From positions 1-64,000 of the forward strand of contig CAZMNF010000005.1 of NCBI GenBank assembly GCA_964567595.1: DNA of 64,000 nt. Reading direction: 5' to 3'. The DNA is from CAZMNF01 sp964567595 (GTDB lineage Bacteria; Bipolaricaulota; Bipolaricaulia; RBG-16-55-9). Below the pieces are notes generated by a model. It was given only the letters and a program-made list of their open reading frames with translations, ran no database searches and was not told the origin of the DNA. Positions 57,007 to 64,000 of this stretch are shown here, piece after piece. Position 1 is the first letter of the stretch; each line of letters opens with the position of its first letter. A program made the translations under genes and the position numbers.

Positions 57007-58096
57007 GGCGTAGATACCGGTCAACCTCCCTCATCAGGTGATCATGGGCCTCCGTGTGGGCCAAGCGGTTGCAGGCCGCTCGCAGCGCAGCGCGATCGGC
57101 CGCGCCGTCGAGCAGCGCGATCGTCTCGTCGAGCAATCTCGTCTCGTCCAGATTCCGCTCGCTCAGCCAGCGGCACGCGCCGCGCTCGGCAAACCAGCGG
57201 GCATTGGCGGTCTGATGGTCATCGGCTGCGTCGGGCCAGGGCACGGCAATCGTCGGGACAGCAAGCGCGACCAGCTCGCTCAGCGTGGACCCGCCCGCTC
57301 GTGAGATCGCCACGTCCGCCGCGCGCATCCACAAGCCGATGTTGGCCGTGTGACGGATCACGGTACAGTCGGCATCGCGAGCGCTGTGCTGGAGCCGGGT
57401 GGCGTCTCGCCCGGCGACGATCGCGAGCTGGGCATGTCGAGTTTGCAGCTCAGGCCATCCCCGCAGCAGTGCGTCATTGACGGCACGCGCGCCGTTGGAA
57501 CCTCCCATGGCAAGAACGAGCGGCCGTTCCGGGTCGATCCCCAGTGCGGCTTTGGCATCCTGCGGGGAGCGGTGGCGCAACTGGCGGATGCCGTCGCGCA
57601 GCGGCACGCCCACGACCGACGGCGCCGGGGCATCCAACCAATGGGCCGTGTCGGGGAAGCTCAGAAAGACACGGTCGACTCGCGGGGCCAGCAGCCGCGT
57701 CACGAGGCCGGGACGAACGTTCTGTTCGTGAATGAGCGTCGGTATGCCCAACAGCGATGCCCCCAATACGGGGGCGAACGCCGCGTATCCGCCCGTGCCA
57801 ACGACGACCTCCGGACGCAGTCGACGCAGAATCGCTAACGCTTGCGCGAACCCGAGCGCGTTCACGCTGAGGGCTCGCAAGGCTGCCCCGGAAAACTCTC
57901 GCAGGACGCCGCGCGCCTGAATGAGATGACGCTGAACGTCGGGTCGATCGGCGAGGACACGAGCTTCCAGCCCGCGCGCGGTGCCGACGTGGCCGACGGT
58001 CAAGGCGTCACCGTAGCGTCGATGGAGCGTCTCGATAAGGGCCAGCGCGGGATAGAGGTGCCCTCCGGTCCCGCCGCCGGCGACCAAGACGGTCAT
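56888..58096 (-). CDS. murG: UDP-GlcNAc:lipid I N-acetylglucosaminyltransferase with basic C-terminal extension
   Basis: A 402-residue GT-B enzyme forming lipid II at the inner membrane. N-terminal Ala-Gly-Gly-Gly-Thr-Gly-Gly-His-Leu-Tyr-Pro, His-Glu-Gln-Asn, Met-Gly-Gly-Ser-Asn-Gly-Ala, and the donor-site Arg-Ala-Gly-Gly-Ser-Thr-Leu-Ser-Glu. Family members end near 360 residues; here about 40 further residues follow (Arg-rich), encoded entirely in DNA that also encodes the start of murC in another frame. AAGGAG lies 6 nt before the ATG, which sits inside the ftsW end. Confidence 0.95.
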   Translation of the reverse strand: MTVLVAGGGTGGHLYPALALIETLHRRYGDALTVGHVGTARGLEARVLADRPDVQRHLIQARGVLREFSGAALRALSVNALGFAQALAILRRLRPEVVVGTGGYAAFAPVLGASLLGIPTLIHEQNVRPGLVTRLLAPRVDRVFLSFPDTAHWLDAPAPSVVGVPLRDGIRQLRHRSPQDAKAALGIDPERPLVLAMGGSNGARAVNDALLRGWPELQTRHAQLAIVAGRDATRLQHSARDADCTVIRHTANIGLWMRAADVAISRAGGSTLSELVALAVPTIAVPWPDAADDHQTANARWFAERGACRWLSERNLDETRLLDETIALLDGAADRAALRAACNRLAHTEAHDHLMREVDRYLRHDAPARVLPLYRHRRRWHERLGLVASRARALGERIGSSR

Positions 58097-59252
58097 CGGA
58101 AACTCCTTCCTCGGTCCTCGTTTGTCGAGCGATGCTGAGCAGGATGCCGACCATGGCCATGGAGACGATCAACGAGGATCCGCCGTAGCTCACAAACGGC
58201 AACGTCAAGCCCGTCACGGGAAGCGCGCCGACGGCGACGCCCACGTTGACCGCCGCCTGGAGCCCGATCGCGAACGTCAACCCCGAAGCCAAGAGAAACC
58301 CGTAAACGTCGGGTGCGCGGAGGGCAATGCGGACGCCGCAGCCCACGACGACCCCGATCAGGCCGATGATGACGAGCATGCCGAGAAACCCCAGTTCCTC
58401 GCCGACAATCGCGACAATGAAGTCGTTGTAGGCCTCGGGGAGATAGAACCACTTTTCGCGGCTTGCGCCGAGGCCTCGTCCCGTCAGGCCGCCCGAGCCG
58501 AGCGCGATGAACGATTGCAGAAGGTGATAGCCCTCGTCCTGCGGACTCGCCAGCGGATTGACGAACGTCAGCAGCCGCTCGCGGCGGTACGGGGCCGACC
58601 AGAGCAGCGCGAAGATGACCGGCAGAGCCGCCAGGACCGGCCCCATCAGATGGCGCAAGCGGGCCCCGGCCATCCAGAGCATGAACCCGGCGATGGCCCC
58701 GTAGAGGACCACCAGGGCAAAATCCGGCTGCAGTAGGGCAACGAGCGCAAACGGGGCCGCAAGCGCGATGGTCGGCAACACGCCCGTGGTGAGGGACTGC
58801 AGGTCGCCGTTGTCGCGCTTGCGGACCAGCACGGCGGCCAGGGCCACAATGAGCGCCAACTTGGCCAACTCAGTGGGTTGGAACGAGGCCGGGCCAAGGC
58901 GCAGCCACAGGCCGTTCGGGGCCAGCTCCGGAACGAGCGTCAACACGGACAAGCCGAGCGCTCCCAATAACAGTCCGGCGTCGTAGCGCATCCAGCGCCG
59001 GTAGTCGAGGCGCATCAGGACGCTGATGGCCCCCAGCCCGACGACGGCCGCCACGGCTTGTTTCAGGAAAAGATAGCCGGGTTGGCGGTAGACGGTCTCG
59101 GAGATGGGGATGCTCGCGGACGCCACCATCAGGAGGCCGAGCAGAACCAGGGCAGTTGTGGCGACCCAGAGCGTGGCCTCGGTGGAGGCCAGCGGATGCC
59201 CGGCGCGGTCCAGCGCGGGCGAGCCCGGTACGGTCCCAGAAATGCCCCTCAT
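58008..59252 (-). CDS. ftsW: SEDS glycosyltransferase FtsW (RodA/FtsW family) with basic tail
   Basis: A 414-residue polytopic enzyme that polymerises peptidoglycan glycan strands. About ten helices, the extracytoplasmic Glu-Leu-Ala-Pro-Asn-Gly (usually Gly-Val-Glu-x-Asn-Gly), Phe-Gln-Pro-Thr-Glu-Leu-Ala-Lys, Gln-Pro-Asp-Phe, and the C-terminal Pro-Phe-Val-Ser-Tyr-Gly-Gly-Ser-Ser. After the last helix an Arg-rich tail of about 40 residues follows, most of it encoded over the murG start (89-nt overlap). The context inside the division cluster supports FtsW over RodA. GGGGGTG precedes the ATG. Confidence 0.93.
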   Translation of the reverse strand: MRGISGTVPGSPALDRAGHPLASTEATLWVATTALVLLGLLMVASASIPISETVYRQPGYLFLKQAVAAVVGLGAISVLMRLDYRRWMRYDAGLLLGALGLSVLTLVPELAPNGLWLRLGPASFQPTELAKLALIVALAAVLVRKRDNGDLQSLTTGVLPTIALAAPFALVALLQPDFALVVLYGAIAGFMLWMAGARLRHLMGPVLAALPVIFALLWSAPYRRERLLTFVNPLASPQDEGYHLLQSFIALGSGGLTGRGLGASREKWFYLPEAYNDFIVAIVGEELGFLGMLVIIGLIGVVVGCGVRIALRAPDVYGFLLASGLTFAIGLQAAVNVGVAVGALPVTGLTLPFVSYGGSSLIVSMAMVGILLSIARQTRTEEGVSDDRLGRRRRDRRAPLSRAGPYRDAPSTLR

Positions 59253-59298
59253 ACGTCACCCCCGAATGGTGGAATCGGCCAACGAACGGACACGATCT

Positions 59299-59327
59299 CT
59301 TATAGGGTTTTAGCGAACGTCTCAGAA
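59299..59327 (-). promoter_or_regulatory. Promoter before ftsW
   Basis: Minus strand TTCTGA (59322-59327), 17 bp, TATAAG (59299-59304). The -35 overlaps the murD stop codon. Confidence 0.4.
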
Positions 59328-60650
59328 GGACCGACGCTCAAGCATCGGGCCCGCTTGATCACCCCAGGCGGTGACCTGTGTCTGGGCATGCGTTGCCACG
59401 GCCGCCTTGAAGGCGTCGCCGCGCTCGACGTAGCTCGAGAACTGATCAAAGCTGGCCGCGCCCGGGGAGAAGAGACAGACATCGGGACGGTATCGGCCGA
59501 CGCTGCGCATCAATTGATCGAACGAGGCAATCGGCCGAATGTGGCGGCACCCGGCCGCGCGGAGCGGCCGCATCCACCGCTCTCGAGCGTTGCCCATGAG
59601 ATAGACGACCTCGGGTCGTCGCCGCGCGATCTCGTCGGTCAGCTCTTGGAGATCCTCGCCTTGGGATCGACCGCCGAGCACCAGGGCCACGGACTCGCCG
59701 GGAAACGCCCGCAGCGCTGCTGCAGTTGCGGTGGGCGTGGTCGACTTGGCGTCGTTGACAAACCGCGTCCCCGCCAACGTGGCGACCGGTTCGAGGCGAT
59801 GCGGAAGCTCGATCGTCGGGCCGAGCGCGCTCCCATGGAGCGAAACGTGCGGATCCAGCCGACGGGCGGCCGCCATGGCCGCTGCCAAGTTCTCGCGCTG
59901 ATGGAACGGCCAACGGATCCCACTCACATCATCGGCGGCAAACCGCTGGCAGGCCGCTCGAAGGCGCGGAAGCGGCGGCGCTTCGTGGTGAACGATCGCC
60001 GCGTCGCTGTCGCGCTGGTGGCGGAACAGTTGCGCTTTGGCTTGGAAGTAGCGCTCGGTGGTGCCGTGACGATCCAAATGATGGGGCGAGAACCGCGTGA
60101 GGACGCCGACGCGCGGGCGAAAGGTGTCGACATGCTCCAGCTGGAAGCTGCTGACTTCGAGCACCACAACCGTATGTGAGTCGATGCTCTCCAGCGCTTC
60201 GATGAAGGGCGTGCCGATGTTGCCGGCCGTGACCACGGAGTGGCCATGTTGGCCCAGCAAGTTGGCGATCAAGTGCGTCGTCGTCGTCTTGCCGACGGTG
60301 CCGGTGACGGCGATGATCCGGTCGCTGGGGCATTTGCGGTAGGCCAGTTCCAACTCGCCGATCACGGGCATGCCGCAGGCTCGGGCTCGTTGGAGAATGG
60401 GGGCCCCTGTCGGAATCCCCGGCGACGGCACGACGGCATCCACCGACAGGACGCGCTCGGAATGGCCGCATTCTTCCCAGGGCACGCCCAATCGTGCCAG
60501 GTCGGCCTTGGCGTCATTCGGAATCGGTTGAGCGTCGCTGAGCAGGACGTCGGCGCCGCGCGCGGTCAGATATCGCACCGTCGCCAGTCCCGTCCGACCG
60601 GCTCCCAACACGGCCACGCGCTGTCGGCCAATCGGCTCTGCCTGGGTCAT
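59322..60650 (-). CDS. murD: UDP-N-acetylmuramoyl-L-alanine--D-glutamate ligase
   Basis: A 442-residue Mur ligase adding D-Glu. N-terminal Gly-Ala-Gly-Arg-Thr-Gly, ATP loop Gly-Thr-Val-Gly-Lys-Thr-Thr-Thr, Glu-Val-Ser-Ser-Phe-Gln-Leu-Glu, His-His-Leu-Asp-Arg-His, Asn-Asp-Ala-Lys-Ser-Thr (usually Asn-Asp-Ser-Lys-Ala-Thr) and Ser-Pro-Gly-Ala-Ala-Ser-Phe-Asp. GAGGGGG precedes the ATG. mraY and ftsI, normal neighbours, are absent from the window. Confidence 0.95.
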   Translation of the reverse strand: MTQAEPIGRQRVAVLGAGRTGLATVRYLTARGADVLLSDAQPIPNDAKADLARLGVPWEECGHSERVLSVDAVVPSPGIPTGAPILQRARACGMPVIGELELAYRKCPSDRIIAVTGTVGKTTTTHLIANLLGQHGHSVVTAGNIGTPFIEALESIDSHTVVVLEVSSFQLEHVDTFRPRVGVLTRFSPHHLDRHGTTERYFQAKAQLFRHQRDSDAAIVHHEAPPLPRLRAACQRFAADDVSGIRWPFHQRENLAAAMAAARRLDPHVSLHGSALGPTIELPHRLEPVATLAGTRFVNDAKSTTPTATAAALRAFPGESVALVLGGRSQGEDLQELTDEIARRRPEVVYLMGNARERWMRPLRAAGCRHIRPIASFDQLMRSVGRYRPDVCLFSPGAASFDQFSSYVERGDAFKAAVATHAQTQVTAWGDQAGPMLERRSF

Positions 60651-60675
60651 CCCATCCCCCCTCGTTGTGCGTCAC

Positions 60676-60704
60676 ATCGTAGGGAGAGGGGTCGATCGAC
60701 CGAA
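60676..60704 (-). promoter_or_regulatory. Promoter of the murD-ftsW-murG-murC group, with a palindrome in the spacer
   Basis: Minus strand TTCGGT (60699-60704), 17 bp, TACGAT (60676-60681). A 12-bp perfect palindrome GGTCGATCGACC covers 60690-60701, overlapping the -35 and spacer, which would suit a repressor. Confidence 0.45.
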
Positions 60705-60759
60705 GCGCAGACGTGGCGCGTGGAATGGACGCTCAGAACAGCTCCGGGAGACGCAGGCG

Positions 60760-60774
60760 GTCCACCAAGTGGAC
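60760..60774. repeat. Perfect inverted repeat in the fabZ-murD gap
   Basis: GTCCAC, three bases, GTGGAC: a 6+3+6 palindrome 56 bp upstream of the murD -35 box. It may be an operator, or a weak terminator hairpin for fabZ, whose stop is 68 bp upstream. No other element is seen in this 191-bp gap. Confidence 0.4.
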
Positions 60775-60841
60775 AGACGACCTTCCGTTTTGCGCTGTCG
60801 CGCTTATGGGCTTTGCTGGATACGAATAGAGCGGACGATCA

Positions 60842-61330
60842 TCAGGTTTCGTTGGCCGATGCGTCCTCGTCTTCGGGGGTCTCTGCCATAAGCGAGATGG
60901 TCGCCTCGGCCACCGACTCGCCGTCGACACGTGCTTGCGCGTCAAAGCGGAACATCGCTCGTCGGGCGCGCAGGAGGTTCACCTCGTAGATGACCTGATC
61001 GCCGGGCCCGACTTGATGACGGAAACGGGCGTTGTCGGCCCCGACGAGATAGCCGAGGGCTTGGTCGTGACCCGTCAACGGCGCGATGAGGAGGCCGGAG
61101 GTCTGGGCCATCCCTTCGACGAGCAGCGTCCCCGGCAGCACGGGACGTCCGGGAAAATGGCCCTGGAGCATCCATTCGTTCTGGCTGACGTTCTTGAGAG
61201 CCACCGCCCGATCGTCCGTGCGCTCCAGCACCCGATCGATCATCAGGTAGGGGAACCGCAGCGGCAGCAGATCCAAGACGGAGGACTCGCTCGCGCCGGG
61301 CTCACTGTTCGTCGGCGTCGGATTCGTCAT
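60842..61330 (-). CDS. fabZ: 3-hydroxyacyl-ACP dehydratase
   Basis: A 162-residue hotdog dehydratase of fatty acid synthesis. Catalytic His in Gly-His-Phe-Pro-Gly-Arg-Pro-Val-Leu-Pro-Gly and Glu in Leu-Val-Glu-Gly-Met-Ala-Gln. It carries a 20-residue N-terminal and an acidic C-terminal extension. The ATG at 61328-61330 lies within the end of the OmpH-like gene (29-nt overlap) with GGGAG 11 nt upstream. Unlike in many diderms, no lpx genes adjoin. Confidence 0.94.
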   Translation of the reverse strand: MTNPTPTNSEPGASESSVLDLLPLRFPYLMIDRVLERTDDRAVALKNVSQNEWMLQGHFPGRPVLPGTLLVEGMAQTSGLLIAPLTGHDQALGYLVGADNARFRHQVGPGDQVIYEVNLLRARRAMFRFDAQARVDGESVAEATISLMAETPEDEDASANET

Positions 61331-62141
61331 CCCCAGAACCGCTCCCGTCGTTTCCGTCAGCGGCGCCCTCGCCCTCGTCAGAGGTGCCGTCGGATGACTC
61401 GCCCTGCTCGTTCTGTTGCTCACGCAGCCGCTGCTTGAGCTGTTCCACAACCGCGGTGGTGATGTCGTCCACTTGGGCCGATTGGGAGTAGAGCACGATC
61501 GCGTCGTACTGGCTTGCCGGGTTGTCGATCACGAGGTCGTAGCCTTGATCTTCGCCGATTTGGCGGATGACTTCGACCATGTTCTGTTGAATGGGCGCGG
61601 ACAACTGGAGGTTGAGCTGCTGAAGCTGGGAATCAAGCTCGCTCAGTCGCTGGTCGCGTTCGCTGGCCGTGATCTCGCCCGCCTCGAATCGTTGGCGGAC
61701 CTCCTCCTTCTGCTGCTCGATGCGTTGCTGCTCCTCGCGATATTCTTGCAAGGGTTCAGCAACGATGGGGCTATCCTGCAAGTCTTGGAGGACTTGGAAC
61801 ATGTCCACGTAGGCGAACCTGAAGGCATCGTTCGGGGCGTTTGCCTCGGACGTGTCCGAGCTGGGGCCGCCGGCTTGGGCCTCAACGTTGGCCATCCGAT
61901 CGCGCAACTCCCCAACGCTCGCAGACAGGTCGTCCAACTGGGACGCCATTTGTCCGGTCCGTTCGCTCAGCTCGTTCACGCGGTTGGGCGAAGCCGTCTG
62001 CCCTTGCTGTTGGCTCAACTCGGCGACCTGGTCCTCCAGCATGCTGAGTCGCTGCTGCATTCCCTGCCAAGCGACAACGCCGAGGGCCAGGCCGACCACG
62101 AGCACAACCCCAATCGTGGCCGTCCATATCCCGCTTCTCAT
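61302..62141 (-). CDS. OmpH/Skp-like periplasmic chaperone, paralogue 1
   Basis: A 279-residue anchored protein: N-terminal helix (about 6-26), coiled coil (about 30-90), a linker, then the OmpH-type module: Phe-Ala-Tyr-Val-Asp-Met, long Glu/Gln/Arg helix with Glu-Glu-Gln-Gln-Arg-Ile-Glu-Gln-Gln-Lys-Glu-Glu-Val, and Tyr-Asp-Leu-Val-Ile-Asp. The C-terminus is a 40-residue Asp/Glu/Ser/Gly tail. Skp-like proteins carry unfolded outer membrane proteins to the Bam complex. The family match is moderate. Confidence 0.82.
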   Translation of the reverse strand: MRSGIWTATIGVVLVVGLALGVVAWQGMQQRLSMLEDQVAELSQQQGQTASPNRVNELSERTGQMASQLDDLSASVGELRDRMANVEAQAGGPSSDTSEANAPNDAFRFAYVDMFQVLQDLQDSPIVAEPLQEYREEQQRIEQQKEEVRQRFEAGEITASERDQRLSELDSQLQQLNLQLSAPIQQNMVEVIRQIGEDQGYDLVIDNPASQYDAIVLYSQSAQVDDITTAVVEQLKQRLREQQNEQGESSDGTSDEGEGAADGNDGSGSGDDESDADEQ

Positions 62142-62168
62142 GCTCTCACCACCGCTCCTGTCACGCCC

Positions 62169-62927
62169 TTATTGGTTCCCGCTGCCGTCGTTGCTGCTCG
62201 AGGCGGCTTGCAGACGATCCCAAACAGATGGGGTGATGTTGTCCATGAGGCCCTCTTGGCGATAGATGATCGTGTCTTGGACGTTGAAGACGGCCGTGTA
62301 GCCGCGCTCTTGTGCTAGCGCCCGAACGGCAGCCTGAATCGGTTCGGCCACCACGTTCAGGGTCACTTCTTGGAGCTGTTGTTGTAACTGGGTCGCTTGG
62401 AGTTGGGCTTCCGATTGGGACAACTCGCCGCTTTGCACCTGCTGTTGCAGCGACTGCATCTCGCCCTGGAGGCGCTGGACTTCCTCCTGCAGCCGCTGCT
62501 TGACCTCGGGGTTCTCCTCCTGATAGCGCGTGGCCAGCTCGTCAACCCGGACCACGGCGACATTCGCCCAGGGGGAAGCCCCGTCGCTGGTGGATGCCGT
62601 CGTGTCCCCCGTGGAGGCGTCCGAGTCGATCGTCTGGATTCGGGTCTCAAGCTCGGAGATCCGATCGGCGAGCGCCTGGCTATCGCCGCTCTGGATTTCC
62701 TGGATCCGTTGCTCCAACTCGTCCATGCGCTCTTGGAGCGTCGTGACCTCCTCTTGGCCGGCAAATTCGCCTTCCAGGTCCCCGATGCGGTCGTCGAGGA
62801 TGCTGATCTGCTCTTGGAGATCCTCCGTGTTCTGAGCGCCCGATCCGCCAAGCACTTGGGCCCCGATCACCAATCCGATGGCCAAGGCGATGACGCCGAC
62901 AATTGCGATTGTGACGGTCTGCTTCAT
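62169..62927 (-). CDS. OmpH/Skp-like periplasmic chaperone, paralogue 2
   Basis: A 252-residue paralogue of the next gene: anchor helix (about 6-26), coiled coil (about 35-90), Ser/Thr linker, an OmpH module beginning Asn-Val-Ala-Val-Val-Arg-Val-Asp, the long helical tentacle part, and Tyr-Thr-Ala-Val-Phe-Asn-Val. It lacks the acidic tail. The ATG at 62925-62927 has AGGAGG 10 nt upstream. It lies 19 nt after bamA, as skp does in other diderms. Confidence 0.82.
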   Translation of the reverse strand: MKQTVTIAIVGVIALAIGLVIGAQVLGGSGAQNTEDLQEQISILDDRIGDLEGEFAGQEEVTTLQERMDELEQRIQEIQSGDSQALADRISELETRIQTIDSDASTGDTTASTSDGASPWANVAVVRVDELATRYQEENPEVKQRLQEEVQRLQGEMQSLQQQVQSGELSQSEAQLQATQLQQQLQEVTLNVVAEPIQAAVRALAQERGYTAVFNVQDTIIYRQEGLMDNITPSVWDRLQAASSSNDGSGNQ

Positions 62928-62946
62928 GACTTGAACGCCTCCTCGT

Positions 62947-64000
62947 TTAAAAGAACGTGCCGAAGCCGAAGACGCCCTGGACGGTCTGCACGCGATCGGT
63001 GATCGGCCAAGCCATCGCCACACGGACCGGCCCGACATAGGGGGCCGTCACCCGGCCCTCAACGCCGACCGACTTGCGCCAGACGTCGCCGTCGGTGCCG
63101 ATGTCGGCGAAGAACGCCACCGACACGTTGGCCTGCGGCTCCAGCAGAATCCGGTATTCCAGGTTGGCGTAGCCAAGGGATGGCCCTCGAACCGTCTCCA
63201 CGCTGCGCACGGTCGTCGAACTGCCCAGGGTGAACTCTTCCTGGGCCGGCAGCTGCGAGCCGGCGTTGCCAACCAACCGTAGGGCGAACGTCTGATCCTC
63301 AATGGTGGGCCAGTGCTGGACAATCGTCCCCTCGACCTTGGTGAAGGGGGTTCCGACGCCGAAGAGGCCGGCCCGCTCCATGGAGACCTGGCGCCGGCCG
63401 CCGCGCGTGGCGAACCGCGGGTTATTGCGGTCGTCTTGATTGAAGGACAGCGAGGCCACGGAGACGCGGCTGTGTTCGGGAGAAAGGTCTTCCTGATCCA
63501 CAAATTCCTTGGTGACCCACTCTTGGCGCATGCCAACTTCCGTCTGAGCATCTCCGCTGATCGGGACCGTCAACGAGGCCTCGCCGCCGCGGCGCTGCAG
63601 CCAGTACTGGCCCTGGTCGCTAGCGGACTCCTGGCTCGTCTCGTTGTAGACGTTGAGGTTCAGCGAATCGGTGCCCGGCACAAGCAGGCGGCCCTGATAC
63701 TCGAGGTTGAAGTTGGTTGAAGCTTGGCCGACGACGCCGCGATCAACGCTGATCGATACGTCCTGGCCGAGGCCGTAGAGGTTCTTGCCGCTCAAGCTGA
63801 GCTGACCGACCAGGCCTTCGCCCGACACGGAGAACCCGCCGTTGAGGCTGCCAGTCTTCCGCTTCTCCTCGGCCGTGATAATCACGCGGACGCCTCCAGC
63901 TTCGAGTCGCTCAAAGTTGTAGTTGACACTGTCAAAGTACTCCATCTGAAGGAGCCTCCGATACGACTCCTGGAGGCGGAACTGATTGGCGAGGTCGCCA
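62947..64000 (-). CDS. bamA: BamA-family outer membrane assembly protein (C-terminal part, runs off the window)
   Basis: The last 350 residues of an Omp85 protein. It starts within a POTRA domain (Gln-Met-Glu-Tyr-Phe-Asp-Ser-Val-Asn-Tyr, followed by Gly-Gly-Val-Arg-Val-Ile-Ile-Thr), then a 16-strand-type barrel with alternating strands and the C-terminal Phe-Gly-Thr-Phe-Phe. The frame stays open to the window edge at 64000, so the N-terminal POTRAs are missing. It inserts outer membrane proteins. Identity with TamA cannot be fully excluded, but the position upstream of OmpH-like genes favours BamA. Confidence 0.92.
   Translation of the reverse strand, partial: GDLANQFRLQESYRRLLQMEYFDSVNYNFERLEAGGVRVIITAEEKRKTGSLNGGFSVSGEGLVGQLSLSGKNLYGLGQDVSISVDRGVVGQASTNFNLEYQGRLLVPGTDSLNLNVYNETSQESASDQGQYWLQRRGGEASLTVPISGDAQTEVGMRQEWVTKEFVDQEDLSPEHSRVSVASLSFNQDDRNNPRFATRGGRRQVSMERAGLFGVGTPFTKVEGTIVQHWPTIEDQTFALRLVGNAGSQLPAQEEFTLGSSTTVRSVETVRGPSLGYANLEYRILLEPQANVSVAFFADIGTDGDVWRKSVGVEGRVTAPYVGPVRVAMAWPITDRVQTVQGVFGFGTFF

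Overview
This 64 kb window is an ordinary chromosomal segment of a GC-rich diderm bacterium: it has almost no non-coding space and no sign of phage, insertion sequences, CRISPR or rRNA. An outer membrane is indicated by a BamA-type barrel protein, two tandem OmpH/Skp-like chaperone genes and TatA. However, the bamA-ompH-fabZ block runs straight into murD with no lpxD, lpxA or lpxB, so lipid A genes are not found where many diderms keep them. Several genes have archaeal-type character: the PIN-ATPase-KH protein, the NMN adenylyltransferase, the HD hydrolase, the HisRS motif 2 and RtcA. Many proteins carry Asp/Glu-rich tails. This fits a deep-branching, LPS-poor lineage (Deinococcota, Armatimonadota or Bipolaricaulota-like); I cannot assign a phylum from sequence alone.

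Layout. 1-2.3 kb: small membrane protein, rhomboid protease, 7Fe-type ferredoxin, hypothetical. 2.3-13.1 kb: one seven-gene operon on the minus strand with MoxR ATPase, DUF58, two VWA membrane proteins and three membrane partners. 13.2-19.1 kb: rtcA, then a redox/envelope island with a cupredoxin, a secreted helical protein, a membrane-bound sensor-first OmpR-type regulator, a CHRD protein and a membrane-fused sulfite-oxidase-like enzyme. Three of these genes share a 39-bp operator of four hexamers at 11-bp period. 19.2-23.3 kb: HD hydrolase/NMNAT/Rdx operon, hisS and a secreted NHL propeller. 23.5-28.4 kb: tRNA-Leu(GAG)-plsX-fabH-dinB-like-fabD-fabG-acpP. 28.4-36 kb: ClC channel, PIN-ATPase, sigma-70 factor, DUF445, glutaredoxin-like, thioesterase. 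36-44 kb: priA, orphan ABC ATPase, murE, gyrB, coaX, a hypothetical, tatA. 44-51.3 kb: sucC, S55-type secreted protease, murF, lspA, tmk, dnaN. 51.5-64 kb, minus strand: ftsZ-ftsA-ftsQ-murB-murC-murG-ftsW-murD, then fabZ, two ompH-like genes and the 3' part of bamA.

Expression signals. Recognisable -35/-10 pairs (TTGnnn, 17-19 bp, TAnnnT) precede most transcription units. In about a dozen the -10 lies only 5-10 nt before the start codon and no Shine-Dalgarno sequence exists, so leaderless mRNAs are predicted. Genes inside operons carry strong AGGAGG-type sites or ATGA overlaps instead.

The most interesting candidate system is the 14.3-19.1 kb island. A regulator built like a histidine-kinase sensor joined directly to a response-regulator DNA-binding domain sits among three genes with near-identical PhoB-like direct-repeat operators.
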